In this document: piece by piece, positions 1 through 5,392 of the stretch
Layout: each line of letters starts with the position of its first letter
Position numbering within the stretch: position 1 is the first letter of the stretch
Assembly (NCBI GenBank): GCA_030670005.1
Contig: DAOVCL010000026.1
Coordinates: forward strand, 1 to 14,425
DNA from: Candidatus Zixiibacteriota bacterium
GTDB taxonomy: Bacteria > SM23-81 > DAOVCL01
Direction: 5' to 3'
Length of the DNA stretch: 14,425 bases
Program-made: the position numbers and the translations under genes
Notes under the pieces: generated by a model
What the model saw: only the letters and a program-made list of their open reading frames with translations
Database searches by the model: none
What the model was told of the DNA's origin: nothing

Positions 1-81
1 GGTGAAAATCAGGAGAATAAACGAGAGTAAAGGGGGAAATCACCCTAAGTAAAAGTTTAAACCTTAAGAAAGGAGGATAAA

Positions 82-366
82 ATGCCAGGTGGAGATAGAA
101 CTGGGCCTGCAGGATTTGGTCCAATGACCGGCAGGGCAGCCGGATACTGTGCCGGCTATCCTGTGCCCGGTTATATGAACCCTATCCCAGGACGAGGCTA
201 TGGGGGAAGGGGAAGGGGAAGGGGATATTGGGGAAGGGGTGGAGGTCGAGGTTATCGGAACGGGTATTATGCCGCTGGATTCTCCAGGTGGGCCAGGGCT
301 GGTATGGGATACCCAGCTTGGGGGGCAGTTCCGGCCGCAGGATATCCCTCTCCATACTATCCCTAA
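82..366 (+). CDS. Small Gly/Tyr/Pro-rich DUF5320-type protein, short copy
   Basis: A 94-residue protein of unknown function. It begins with MPGGDRTGPAGFGPMTGRAA, the signature of the DUF5320 family, whose genes often sit beside COG1433 and MinD/ferredoxin ATPase genes. After one Cys (residue 23) it is almost entirely Gly, Arg, Tyr and Pro with no predicted globular core. There is no signal peptide or membrane segment, so it is probably cytoplasmic. A strong AAAGGAGG site 6-7 bases upstream supports the start. Compared with its tandem neighbour it stops before the coiled-coil tail, so it may be a truncated duplicate or a tail-less variant. A role in metal or cluster handling is inferred only from the neighbours. 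Confidence 0.75.
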   Translation: MPGGDRTGPAGFGPMTGRAAGYCAGYPVPGYMNPIPGRGYGGRGRGRGYWGRGGGRGYRNGYYAAGFSRWARAGMGYPAWGAVPAAGYPSPYYP

Positions 367-377
367 GGAAAGAGTCT

Positions 378-393
378 GAGGGAACAATCCCTC
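378..393 (+). other. Short hairpin between the two DUF5320-type genes
   Basis: GAGGGA at 378-383 pairs perfectly with TCCCTC at 388-393 around the loop ACAA. It lies 11 bases after the stop of the first copy. No T-run follows, so it is more likely an mRNA processing or stability element, or chance, than a terminator. Confidence 0.35.
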
Positions 394-430
394 TAAAGTA
401 GAAGTTTAAACTTGAAGAAAGGACGATAAA

Positions 431-844
431 ATGCCAGGTGGAGATAGAACTGGGCCAGCAGGATTTGGCCCAATGACTGGTAGGGCAGCCGGATACTGTG
501 CTGGTTACCCTATGCCCGGTTATGTGAACCCCATTCCTGGACGAGGCTATGGGGGATGGGGAAGGGGTGGAGGTCGAGGCTATCGGAACTGGTATTATGC
601 TACTGGACTCCCCGGGGGTGCCCGGGCTGGTATGGGATATCCAGCTTGGGGGACCGCTCCGGCGGCAGGATATCCCCCTCCAGTTGCTCCCTATGGCTCA
701 CCGTATGCTCCAAACTATGGTACGTCCCTAACCGGTGAGCAGGAGATCGATGCGCTTAAAGGACAGGCGGAATATTTCGAGGATGCACTCGATGGGATCA
801 AGAAGCGAATCGAGGAGCTGGGAAAAAGGAAGGAAGAGAAGTAA
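431..844 (+). CDS. DUF5320-type protein with C-terminal coiled coil, full-length copy
   Basis: A 137-residue paralogue of the preceding gene with the same N-terminal 20 residues, apart from a few changes further in. Residues 1-22 carry the MPGGDRTGPAG tag, Cys23 is the only cysteine, residues 32-95 are Gly/Tyr/Pro/Arg-rich, and residues 99-137 form a charged helix with heptad character (SLTGEQEIDALK to KKRIEEL). The same kind of tail, SLSKEEELAMLR to ERIRQLE, occurs inside the next gene's product, which hints that the two proteins interact or that the tail is a shared oligomerisation module. The function is unknown. The ribosome-binding site is a weak AAGGACG. Family assignment is confident; the role is inferred from the operon. 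Confidence 0.8.
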   Translation: MPGGDRTGPAGFGPMTGRAAGYCAGYPMPGYVNPIPGRGYGGWGRGGGRGYRNWYYATGLPGGARAGMGYPAWGTAPAAGYPPPVAPYGSPYAPNYGTSLTGEQEIDALKGQAEYFEDALDGIKKRIEELGKRKEEK

Positions 845-850
845 GATGCC

Positions 851-894
851 CCAGGTGAGGGAAAAGGCCCACCTTCCCTCACCTGGTAGTTTTA
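851..894 (+). terminator. 12-bp perfect hairpin, attenuator- or terminator-like
   Basis: CCAGGTGAGGGA (851-862) pairs perfectly with TCCCTCACCTGG (875-886) around a 12-base loop, followed by TAGTTTTATCC. It lies between the stop at 844 and the AAAGGAG site of the next gene at about 901. The short T-run makes it a weak intrinsic terminator, so partial termination (more transcript of the small Gly-rich genes than of the downstream genes) or mRNA end protection are both possible. Confidence 0.5.
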
Positions 895-913
895 TCCAGT
901 AAAGGAGAATCTT

Positions 914-1693
914 ATGAAAATTGTGGTGACAGCAACAGGAACTGACTTAGAGGCAAAGATTGACCCCAGATTCGGCCGGTGTCCATATTTTCTTTTTGTG
1001 GATACGGACACAATGGATTTTGAGGCGGTGGAAAACTCCAGTGTCACGCTTGGTGGGGGAGCGGGAATTCAATCTGCTCAATTCGTGGCCGAAAAGGGAG
1101 CCAAAGCAATACTTACTGGCAACTGTGGCCCAAATGCCTACCAGACTCTAACTGCTGCTGGGATTCAGGTGATAATTGGAGCCAATGGTTCTGTGAGGGA
1201 GGCTGTGGAAAAGTTCAAATCTGGAGGTTTTGCTGCAACTTCTCAACCTAATGTGCAGGGCCATTTCGGTACTAGTGGTCAGCCTTTTTCAGGCCAAACG
1301 GGAGTAGGGTTTGGCACCGGTATGGGAAGGGGGCGAGGAATGGGTCGTGGTATGGGGATGGGAAGAGGAATGGGGGCGATGTCCCCAACAGGGGGTATGC
1401 CTACCTCACTGAGTAAAGAGGAAGAATTGGCGATGCTCCGGGATGAGTCCCGGGCTATGGAGGAGGAGAAAAATCGGCTAATGGAGCGAATTCGTCAGCT
1501 CGAAACTGGGAAAGTAAAGCAAGTCATTGCCAGAATCGACCAGCAGAAGTGTAACGGCTGTGAGGCTTGTCTCCCTGTCTGTCCTCCTCAGGTTATCCAA
1601 ATGGAAGGTCAAAAAGCCGTGGTGAAAGATGGCTGTACAGCCTGTGGCCAGTGCGTAGATGTATGCCCAACCGGAGCCATAACTATGAGCTGA
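914..1693 (+). CDS. NifX/NifB-type (COG1433) domain fused to a 2x[4Fe-4S] ferredoxin
   Basis: A 259-residue fusion protein. Residues 1-108 match the dinitrogenase iron-molybdenum cofactor biosynthesis fold (MKIVVTATG, DPRFGRCPYF, AILTGNCGPNA), which in relatives binds iron-molybdenum or related metal clusters. Residues 133-155 are a Gly-Met-Arg run, residues 165-200 a charged coiled coil like the tail of the preceding protein, and residues 208-259 a bacterial ferredoxin with ligands C213, C216, C219, C223 and C241, C244, C247, C251. Classical COG1433 proteins are about 100-120 residues, so this is an extended architecture. AAAGGAG 6 bases upstream fixes the start. It probably carries or inserts a metal cluster with electrons from its own ferredoxin. 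The true substrate is unknown; a nitrogenase role is not supported because no nif structural gene is present. Confidence 0.88.
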   Translation: MKIVVTATGTDLEAKIDPRFGRCPYFLFVDTDTMDFEAVENSSVTLGGGAGIQSAQFVAEKGAKAILTGNCGPNAYQTLTAAGIQVIIGANGSVREAVEKFKSGGFAATSQPNVQGHFGTSGQPFSGQTGVGFGTGMGRGRGMGRGMGMGRGMGAMSPTGGMPTSLSKEEELAMLRDESRAMEEEKNRLMERIRQLETGKVKQVIARIDQQKCNGCEACLPVCPPQVIQMEGQKAVVKDGCTACGQCVDVCPTGAITMS

Positions 1694-1753
1694 TTTTAAG
1701 GTTCAAAAATGAGGATAATAGTTCACCACAGATGACCACGGACAGATAAGAAA

Positions 1754-1781
1754 TGATCAATTATCAATGATCAATTATCAA
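1754..1781. repeat. 14-bp tandem duplication
   Basis: The unit TGATCAATTATCAA occurs twice head to tail (1754-1767 and 1768-1781), followed by TGG. The imperfect inverse TTGACCATTGATGATGG occurs at 1841-1857. Confidence 0.85.
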
Positions 1782-1861
1782 TGGAAAATGACACCTCAGG
1801 ATTTTCTGCTTCATTTCATTTTAACTTGCTAATTGTTTAATTGACCATTGATGATGGTCCA

Positions 1862-2100
1862 TTCTGTACTACAAACTTGCAAAATCTTGTTTTTTTGACA
1901 AAGTTTTTCAGACTACCTTGGCGAGAAGCGGTAAAAATCAAAGAGTTACCTATGGTATTTCCCTGGAGATTCTGTGGTGAATTGTTATGACTTCCTTATC
2001 TATTCGTGTAGATTCGTTTATTCGTGTCATTCGTGTTCCAGAGATTCAGTGAAATCCGTGTAATCCGTGGCTGTTGTTTGGTTGCGGCTTTGCCGCGCTG
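1862..2100 (+). repeat. Bipartite intergenic repeat, copy 1
   Basis: The left module, 1862-1908, matches 7297-7343 at 43 of 47 positions (TTCTGTACTACAA, then TCTTGTTTTTTTGACAAA). The right module, 2062-2100, matches 7468-7506 at 36 of 39 positions and contains the perfect hairpin GCGGC-TTT-GCCGC. The interiors (153 versus 124 bases) are not alignable by eye, although both consist of degenerate palindromic pieces. Counts are by hand. Confidence 0.8.
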
Positions 2101-2145
2101 AGAGATTCCGTGGTGAATGTTACAAAATTAGAAAGCGAGGTGAAG

Positions 2146-2373
2146 ATGCCCAGAGGAGATGGAACAGGTCCTTCGGGGCAAGGACCGGGAACTGGCAGGG
2201 GAATGGGGATGGGACGTGGAGGTGGTCGGGGAAAAGGGGGAGGTTTTAGCTTGGGGCCAGGTGGAACCTGTGTCTGCCCAAGCTGTGGTAAGAAGGTCCC
2301 CCATTCCCTGGGATCCCCTTGTAATCAGATGAAATGCCCTGCCTGCGGGGCAGCTATGACCAGGGCCAGGTAG
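2146..2373 (+). CDS. Small zinc-ribbon protein with DUF5320-like N-terminal tag
   Basis: A 75-residue protein. Residues 1-18 (MPRGDGTGPSGQGPGTGR) repeat the tag of the two proteins at the operon start, residues 19-40 are a Gly-Met-Arg run like that in the COG1433 fusion, and residues 42-67 form a zinc-ribbon or rubredoxin-like knuckle (C42, C44, C47, C59, C64, C67). An upstream in-frame ATG at 2074 exists but would run through the GGTTGCGGCTTTGCCGCG repeat, so the start here is ATG 2146, preceded by GCGAGGTGA. It is likely cytoplasmic and metal binding. Its function is unknown; it is linked to the ATPase gene that starts 17 bases downstream. Confidence 0.8.
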   Translation: MPRGDGTGPSGQGPGTGRGMGMGRGGGRGKGGGFSLGPGGTCVCPSCGKKVPHSLGSPCNQMKCPACGAAMTRAR

Positions 2374-2390
2374 ACTGGCTTAACTCCCAG

Positions 2391-3242
2391 ATGAAGATAG
2401 CCATTGCCAGTGGCAAGGGGGGAACGGGAAAGACCACTGTGGCCACAAACCTAGCCCAAACTTTGGCAGAAGAAGGCCGGAAGGTAACCTACTTCGATTG
2501 TGATGTGGAGGAGCCGAATGGACATATCTTCCTCCAGCCAAAGATCGAGAGGAAAGATTCAGTCGGGATACCCGTTCCCCAGGTGGATATGGAGAAGTGC
2601 ACCGGCTGCGGGCTCTGCGGCCAAATCTGCCAATATAGCGCCATCGTGGTCATCAACAAAAAGGTATTGACCTTTCCCGAACTCTGCAATGGCTGTGGAG
2701 GTTGTTCACTGGTTTGTCCCGTTGAAGCCATCAGTGAGGTTCCCCGTCAGATAGGAGTGGTCGAAGAGGGAAGGGCAGATGGTATAAGGTTTTTCCAGGG
2801 TATTCTGAGGGTTGGGGAGGTCAGATCAACGCCACTTATCCGCCAGGTTAAAAGATCTCTCTCCTCTTGTGATGGGATAAAGATCGTTGATGCTCCACCG
2901 GGAACATCCTGTCCGGTGATCGAGGCAGTGAAGGGGGCAGACTTTGTCCTCTTGGTAACAGAGCCCACCCCATTTGGCCTCAATGACCTCAAGCTTGCTG
3001 TAGGTATGGTTAGGGAGTTAAAGATTCCTCTTGGCGTGGTGATCAACCGTGCCGATGTAGGAGATGATGAGGTTAAGGTATATTGCCAAGCCGAGGGGAT
3101 TGAGCTCCTGTTAGAGATACCAGACGATCGTAGGGTGGCCGAGGCCTACTCTCGAGGAGAATTGGCCGTCAATGCCCTTCCTGAATATCTACCTTGGTTT
3201 CATAGATTGAGTAGGTCCATAGAGAAAAGCCTTAGTCAATAG
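2391..3242 (+). CDS. MinD-superfamily P-loop ATPase with inserted ferredoxin domain, paralogue 1
   Basis: A 283-residue soluble ATPase. The deviant Walker A motif is SGKGGTGKTT (residues 7-16), followed by DCDVEEPN (36-43), two [4Fe-4S] sites (C70, C73, C76, C80 and C99, C102, C105, C109), and VDAPPGTSCP as the switch/Walker B-like motif near residue 180. The COG1149 family couples ATP hydrolysis to iron-sulfur cluster chemistry or to delivery of clusters to a partner; the ORP clusters of Desulfovibrio encode two such proteins. ATG 2391 is chosen because the family begins directly with MKIAIASGKGG; an in-frame ATG at 2334 would add 19 unconserved residues overlapping the zinc-ribbon gene. The ribosome-binding site is poor, suggesting translational coupling. 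The family is certain and the partner is inferred to be the COG1433 fusion. Confidence 0.92.
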   Translation: MKIAIASGKGGTGKTTVATNLAQTLAEEGRKVTYFDCDVEEPNGHIFLQPKIERKDSVGIPVPQVDMEKCTGCGLCGQICQYSAIVVINKKVLTFPELCNGCGGCSLVCPVEAISEVPRQIGVVEEGRADGIRFFQGILRVGEVRSTPLIRQVKRSLSSCDGIKIVDAPPGTSCPVIEAVKGADFVLLVTEPTPFGLNDLKLAVGMVRELKIPLGVVINRADVGDDEVKVYCQAEGIELLLEIPDDRRVAEAYSRGELAVNALPEYLPWFHRLSRSIEKSLSQ

Positions 3243-3264
3243 AAGTGAAAGGAGAGGGAACATT

Positions 3265-3471
3265 ATGCCTGTCTTTGAATATAAGTGCAAAAATTGTGGG
3301 CACATAACCGAATTTTTAGAGAAAGCCGATTTTCACGGAGAGCACATTTGTAGTAATTGCCGCGGCCAGGTGATGGAGAAGCTTCTCTCCACCTTCAGTG
3401 CCAGGATCTCTGGTAGCTCATCTCTCACCAGCAGCGATTCCTGCCCCACCGGGACTTGCCCGCTTTCTTGA
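3265..3471 (+). CDS. FmdB-type zinc-ribbon protein
   Basis: A 68-residue protein starting MPVFEYKCKNCGH, the signature of the FmdB/CxxC_CxxC_SSSS family. The knuckles are C8-x2-C11 and C29-x2-C32, with two further cysteines, C60 and C65, in a Ser/Thr-rich tail. FmdB-type proteins are often called regulatory after the formamidase operon of Methylophilus, but the molecular role of most members is unknown. AAAGGAGAGG 6-7 bases upstream is a good ribosome-binding site. The stop TGA is followed at once by the GTG start of the next gene, so the two are very probably translated together. Confidence 0.85.
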   Translation: MPVFEYKCKNCGHITEFLEKADFHGEHICSNCRGQVMEKLLSTFSARISGSSSLTSSDSCPTGTCPLS

Positions 3472-4020
3472 GTGGTAGAGAGCCCTTCACCGGACTTCTA
3501 TGAGCGGCTCAAACCCTGGCTTTTCAGCCAGATTGCCCAGGAGCTTAGGTCTGCCTACCGCATTTTAGATCTGGGCTGCGGGGACTGTAAGCTCGTCCGT
3601 TGGCTGGCGGAAACCTATGGAAAAAACACCATAGGGGTAGACATATCCGGCTTGGAATTTCCCCCAGAGGGAAAGAGGGTAAACTGCATTCGGGCAGATG
3701 CCAAGTCGCTTGATTTTCTGAACGAAGTGACCATAGATGCGGTTGTCCTCATCTGGTCTCTACATGAGATGGATAGTCCCCTGGTCGTCCTCCAGGAGGC
3801 TAGAAGGGTTCTTCGCTTGCTGGGAGAGATCCTCATCGTTGAATTCCCTCCAGGTTCCTTGGCTCAGAGCCTATGGAATGAAGACTACTATTCTATGGGA
3901 GAATTGGCCAATATGCTAAGGAAAGCCGGCTTTTGGAGATCAGAAGTGAGGTTAATTGCCCATCGTCAGCTAACCTGGGCTAAGGGGTTCAAAGTCTCAC
4001 ATCCAGAGGTCATCAGATGA
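3472..4020 (+). CDS. Class I SAM-dependent methyltransferase
   Basis: A 182-residue Rossmann-fold methyltransferase. Motif I is ILDLGCGDCKLV (31-42), the acidic loop residue is D57 in IGVDIS, ADA lies near 75-77, and WSLHEM (95-100) occupies the motif IV region ahead of EARRVLRLLGEILIVEF. The substrate is not evident; the compact size and C-terminal subdomain fit a small-molecule or metal(loid)-modifying enzyme as well as a protein methylase. The start is GTG directly abutting the previous stop, and the gene overlaps the next by 4 bases (ATGA), so it sits tightly inside the operon between two metalloproteins. A cluster- or ligand-modifying role is inference only. Confidence 0.82.
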   Translation: MVESPSPDFYERLKPWLFSQIAQELRSAYRILDLGCGDCKLVRWLAETYGKNTIGVDISGLEFPPEGKRVNCIRADAKSLDFLNEVTIDAVVLIWSLHEMDSPLVVLQEARRVLRLLGEILIVEFPPGSLAQSLWNEDYYSMGELANMLRKAGFWRSEVRLIAHRQLTWAKGFKVSHPEVIR

Positions 4021-4907
4021 AGGAGCTTGTGGTCATAAGCGGCAAGGGGGGAACAGGCAAGACAAGCATTGTTGCCTCTTTTTCTACCTTGTCTCAGAGG
4101 AAGGTTCTGGCCGACTGTGATGTGGATGCAGCAGACCTATGGCTTATCTTAGAGCCCCGTATCCTCCGCCGGGAATCCTTCTCAGGGGGTAGGAGGGCAC
4201 AGATAATCGAGAAGAAATGCACGGCCTGCGGGAAATGCCAGGAGGTCTGCCGCTTTGATGCTATCTCCTTCGATGGTTCAGCGAACAGCTTGGTAAAGAG
4301 GACCTATAGGATAGATCCAATTGACTGTGAGGGATGTGGCGTCTGTGCCTACTTCTGTCCGGATGGAGCCATTGATTTTCAGGAGCAGATCAACGGTGAG
4401 TGGTTCATATCTGAGACCCGTAATGGGCCAATGGTGCACGCTAAGCTGGGCATCGCTGAGGAGAACTCAGGGAAGCTGGTTAGCTTAGTGCGGAAAGAGG
4501 CCAAGCACCTGGCTGAGGAGAAAGGGTTGGACCTGGTGATTATCGACGGCTCACCAGGCATTGGCTGTCCGGTAATTGCCTCAGTCACGGGAGCGGATCT
4601 GGTTCTGGTGGTTACCGAGCCTACCCTCTCTGGCCAGCATGACTTAGAGAGGGTGGCTAAATTGACCGCCCATTTCGGCATACCAACGGTGGTCTGCATC
4701 AACAAATATGACCTCAATCCGGAGGTGTCCGCCACAATAGAGGCTCGAACAGAGGAGGCAGGGCTAAAGGTTGTTGGCAAGGTGATATATGACCCTGCGG
4801 TAACCAAGGCCCAGATTATGAGGGCCAGTGTGGTAGAGTACACAGGCGGCAAGGTGGCAGAGGATATCAAATCCCTCTGGAGGCACACAGTCTATGCACT
4901 GGGCTGA
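4017..4907 (+). CDS. MinD-superfamily P-loop ATPase with inserted ferredoxin domain, paralogue 2
   Basis: A 296-residue paralogue of the ATPase encoded at 2391-3242. The Walker A motif is SGKGGTGKTS (8-17), then DCDVDAADLW (33-42), [4Fe-4S] ligands C68, C71, C74, C78 and C104, C107, C110, C114, and IIDGSPGIGCPV as the switch motif. It has a longer insert between the ferredoxin and the second half of the ATPase fold. The two ATPases differ at DCDVEEPN versus DCDVDAAD, the residues after the switch aspartate, as is typical when this family occurs as non-identical pairs that may form heterodimers. The ATGA overlap couples its translation to the methyltransferase. It is the last gene of the + strand operon. 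Confidence 0.92.
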   Translation: MKELVVISGKGGTGKTSIVASFSTLSQRKVLADCDVDAADLWLILEPRILRRESFSGGRRAQIIEKKCTACGKCQEVCRFDAISFDGSANSLVKRTYRIDPIDCEGCGVCAYFCPDGAIDFQEQINGEWFISETRNGPMVHAKLGIAEENSGKLVSLVRKEAKHLAEEKGLDLVIIDGSPGIGCPVIASVTGADLVLVVTEPTLSGQHDLERVAKLTAHFGIPTVVCINKYDLNPEVSATIEARTEEAGLKVVGKVIYDPAVTKAQIMRASVVEYTGGKVAEDIKSLWRHTVYALG

Positions 4908-4976
4908 ACTGATTTAGATAGAGATAGAGAGAAGAGACCGCCTACACTAAAGGTGATAGGTGCAGGGTGATAGGGG

Positions 4977-5015
4977 TGCGTCAACTCCTGTTGACGCAAT
5001 ACTGTGACAGGAGTT
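4977..5015. other. Two mutually exclusive hairpins
   Basis: TGCGTCAA (4977-4984) pairs perfectly with TTGACGCA (4991-4998). The overlapping AACTCCTGT (4983-4991) instead pairs perfectly with ACAGGAGTT (5007-5015). The two helices share bases and cannot coexist. They lie about 70 bases after the last + strand stop codon. Confidence 0.6.
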
Positions 5016-5167
5016 ACAGCATCTCCGTCCAACGATTCCTAAGATAGGTGAAAGATAAAGGGGGGTTTTACCTGACACCTTCAGAAGTGGGGACTTAGTG
5101 CTCCATTTCTTAAGTTCTGTTACGTATTATTTGATACAGTCATACACAAGCGGCTGTTGGTTACAAG

Positions 5168-5312
5168 CAAATCCGAATATCGAAATTCGAAACAAATCTG
5201 AAATTCAAATGATCTAATTCTTCAAACAAAAACTAAATCTTTCTTTCTCTTTGTCTTGAATTTTGGATTTTGGTCATTCGGGCTTGTTTCGGATTTCGTG
5301 CTTCGGACTTTG
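5168..5312. repeat. 145-base imperfect palindrome (AATCCGAA/TTCGGA family)
   Basis: The left arm, 5168-5230, begins CAAATCCGAATATCGAAATT; the right arm, 5250-5312, is its imperfect reverse complement, ending in TTTCGGATTTCGTGCTTCGG followed by ACTTTG. The centre is about 19 bases of AACTAAATC-type sequence. Both arms are built from near-repeats of GAAATTC/GAAATCCGAA. Elements of this look are dispersed through the intergenic DNA of many environmental bacterial genomes and resemble non-autonomous MITE- or REP-like sequences. Confidence 0.7.
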
Positions 5313-5392
5313 ACATCATGTCCAACATCAATGTTGCTTTAACCATCAACTTCGGCGAATATGTTACAATATTTGTGAAAAGGTCCACTTAG

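Larger units (their letters stand above)
48..690 (+). repeat. Tandem duplication of a DUF5320-type gene and its 5' UTR
   Basis: Two copies are offset by exactly 349 bases (48 versus 397; start codons 82 versus 431). The similarity begins about 34 bases before each start codon, in the shared segment around AGTTTAAAC, and runs through most of the coding sequence to the Gly-Tyr-Pro-rich part. Copy 2 lacks part of the Gly/Arg run present in copy 1. The ribosome-binding site is AGGAGG in copy 1 but AGGACG in copy 2, so the downstream copy probably initiates less well on its own. Only copy 2 keeps the charged C-terminal tail. Confidence 0.9.
1694..2145. other. Repeat-rich intergenic gap interrupting the operon
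   Basis: These 452 bases hold no convincing gene. From left to right there is CCACAGATGACCACGGACAG (1727-1746), the start of a degenerate inverted repeat whose partners are TCTGTGGTGAATT (about 1971) and AATCCGTGTAATCCGTGG (2053-2070). Next come a 14-base tandem duplication, a GACCAT/ATGGTC hairpin with a 5-base loop (1843-1859), and a bipartite repeat that recurs at 7297-7506. The flanking genes lie on the same strand and are functionally coherent, so this looks like an insertion of repeat DNA into an operon, or a spacer with its own promoter that I cannot identify. Confidence 0.6.
4908..5392. other. Convergent intergenic region with palindromes
   Basis: These 485 bases lie between the convergent ends of the iron-sulfur operon and the envelope block and hold no plausible gene. 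Three GGTGATAGG-like units occur at 4951-4975, then a pair of alternative hairpins, and then a long imperfect palindrome. I see no GC-rich stem with a clear T-run, so the terminators of the two operons are not identified. Confidence 0.6.

Noticed and set aside
64..387. Antisense 107-codon frame over the first DUF5320-type gene
   Set aside because: It is a Pro/Ser-rich mirror of the Gly-rich coding strand, with no ribosome-binding site or family match.
914..1693. Reading the COG1433 fusion as evidence for nitrogen fixation
   Set aside because: COG1433 domains are widespread outside nitrogenase systems and no nifHDKENB gene is in the window.
1754..1781. The two TGATCAATTATCAA units as a CRISPR array
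   Set aside because: They are 14 bases long, directly abutting and without spacers; this is a simple tandem duplication.
2074..2145. 24-codon upstream extension of the zinc-ribbon gene
   Set aside because: The extension is translated from the GGTTGCGGCTTTGCCGCG repeat, which recurs in non-coding DNA at 7484-7504. The conserved tag MPRGDGTGP begins at 2146.
2334..2390. Upstream ATG giving 19 extra residues to the first MinD/ferredoxin ATPase
   Set aside because: The extra residues overlap the zinc-ribbon gene and precede the conserved family N-terminus MKIAIASGKGG.
4379..4888. Antisense 169-codon frame over the second MinD/ferredoxin ATPase
   Set aside because: The sense strand encodes an unmistakable ATPase throughout. 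The antisense frame is a codon-bias shadow with no motifs.
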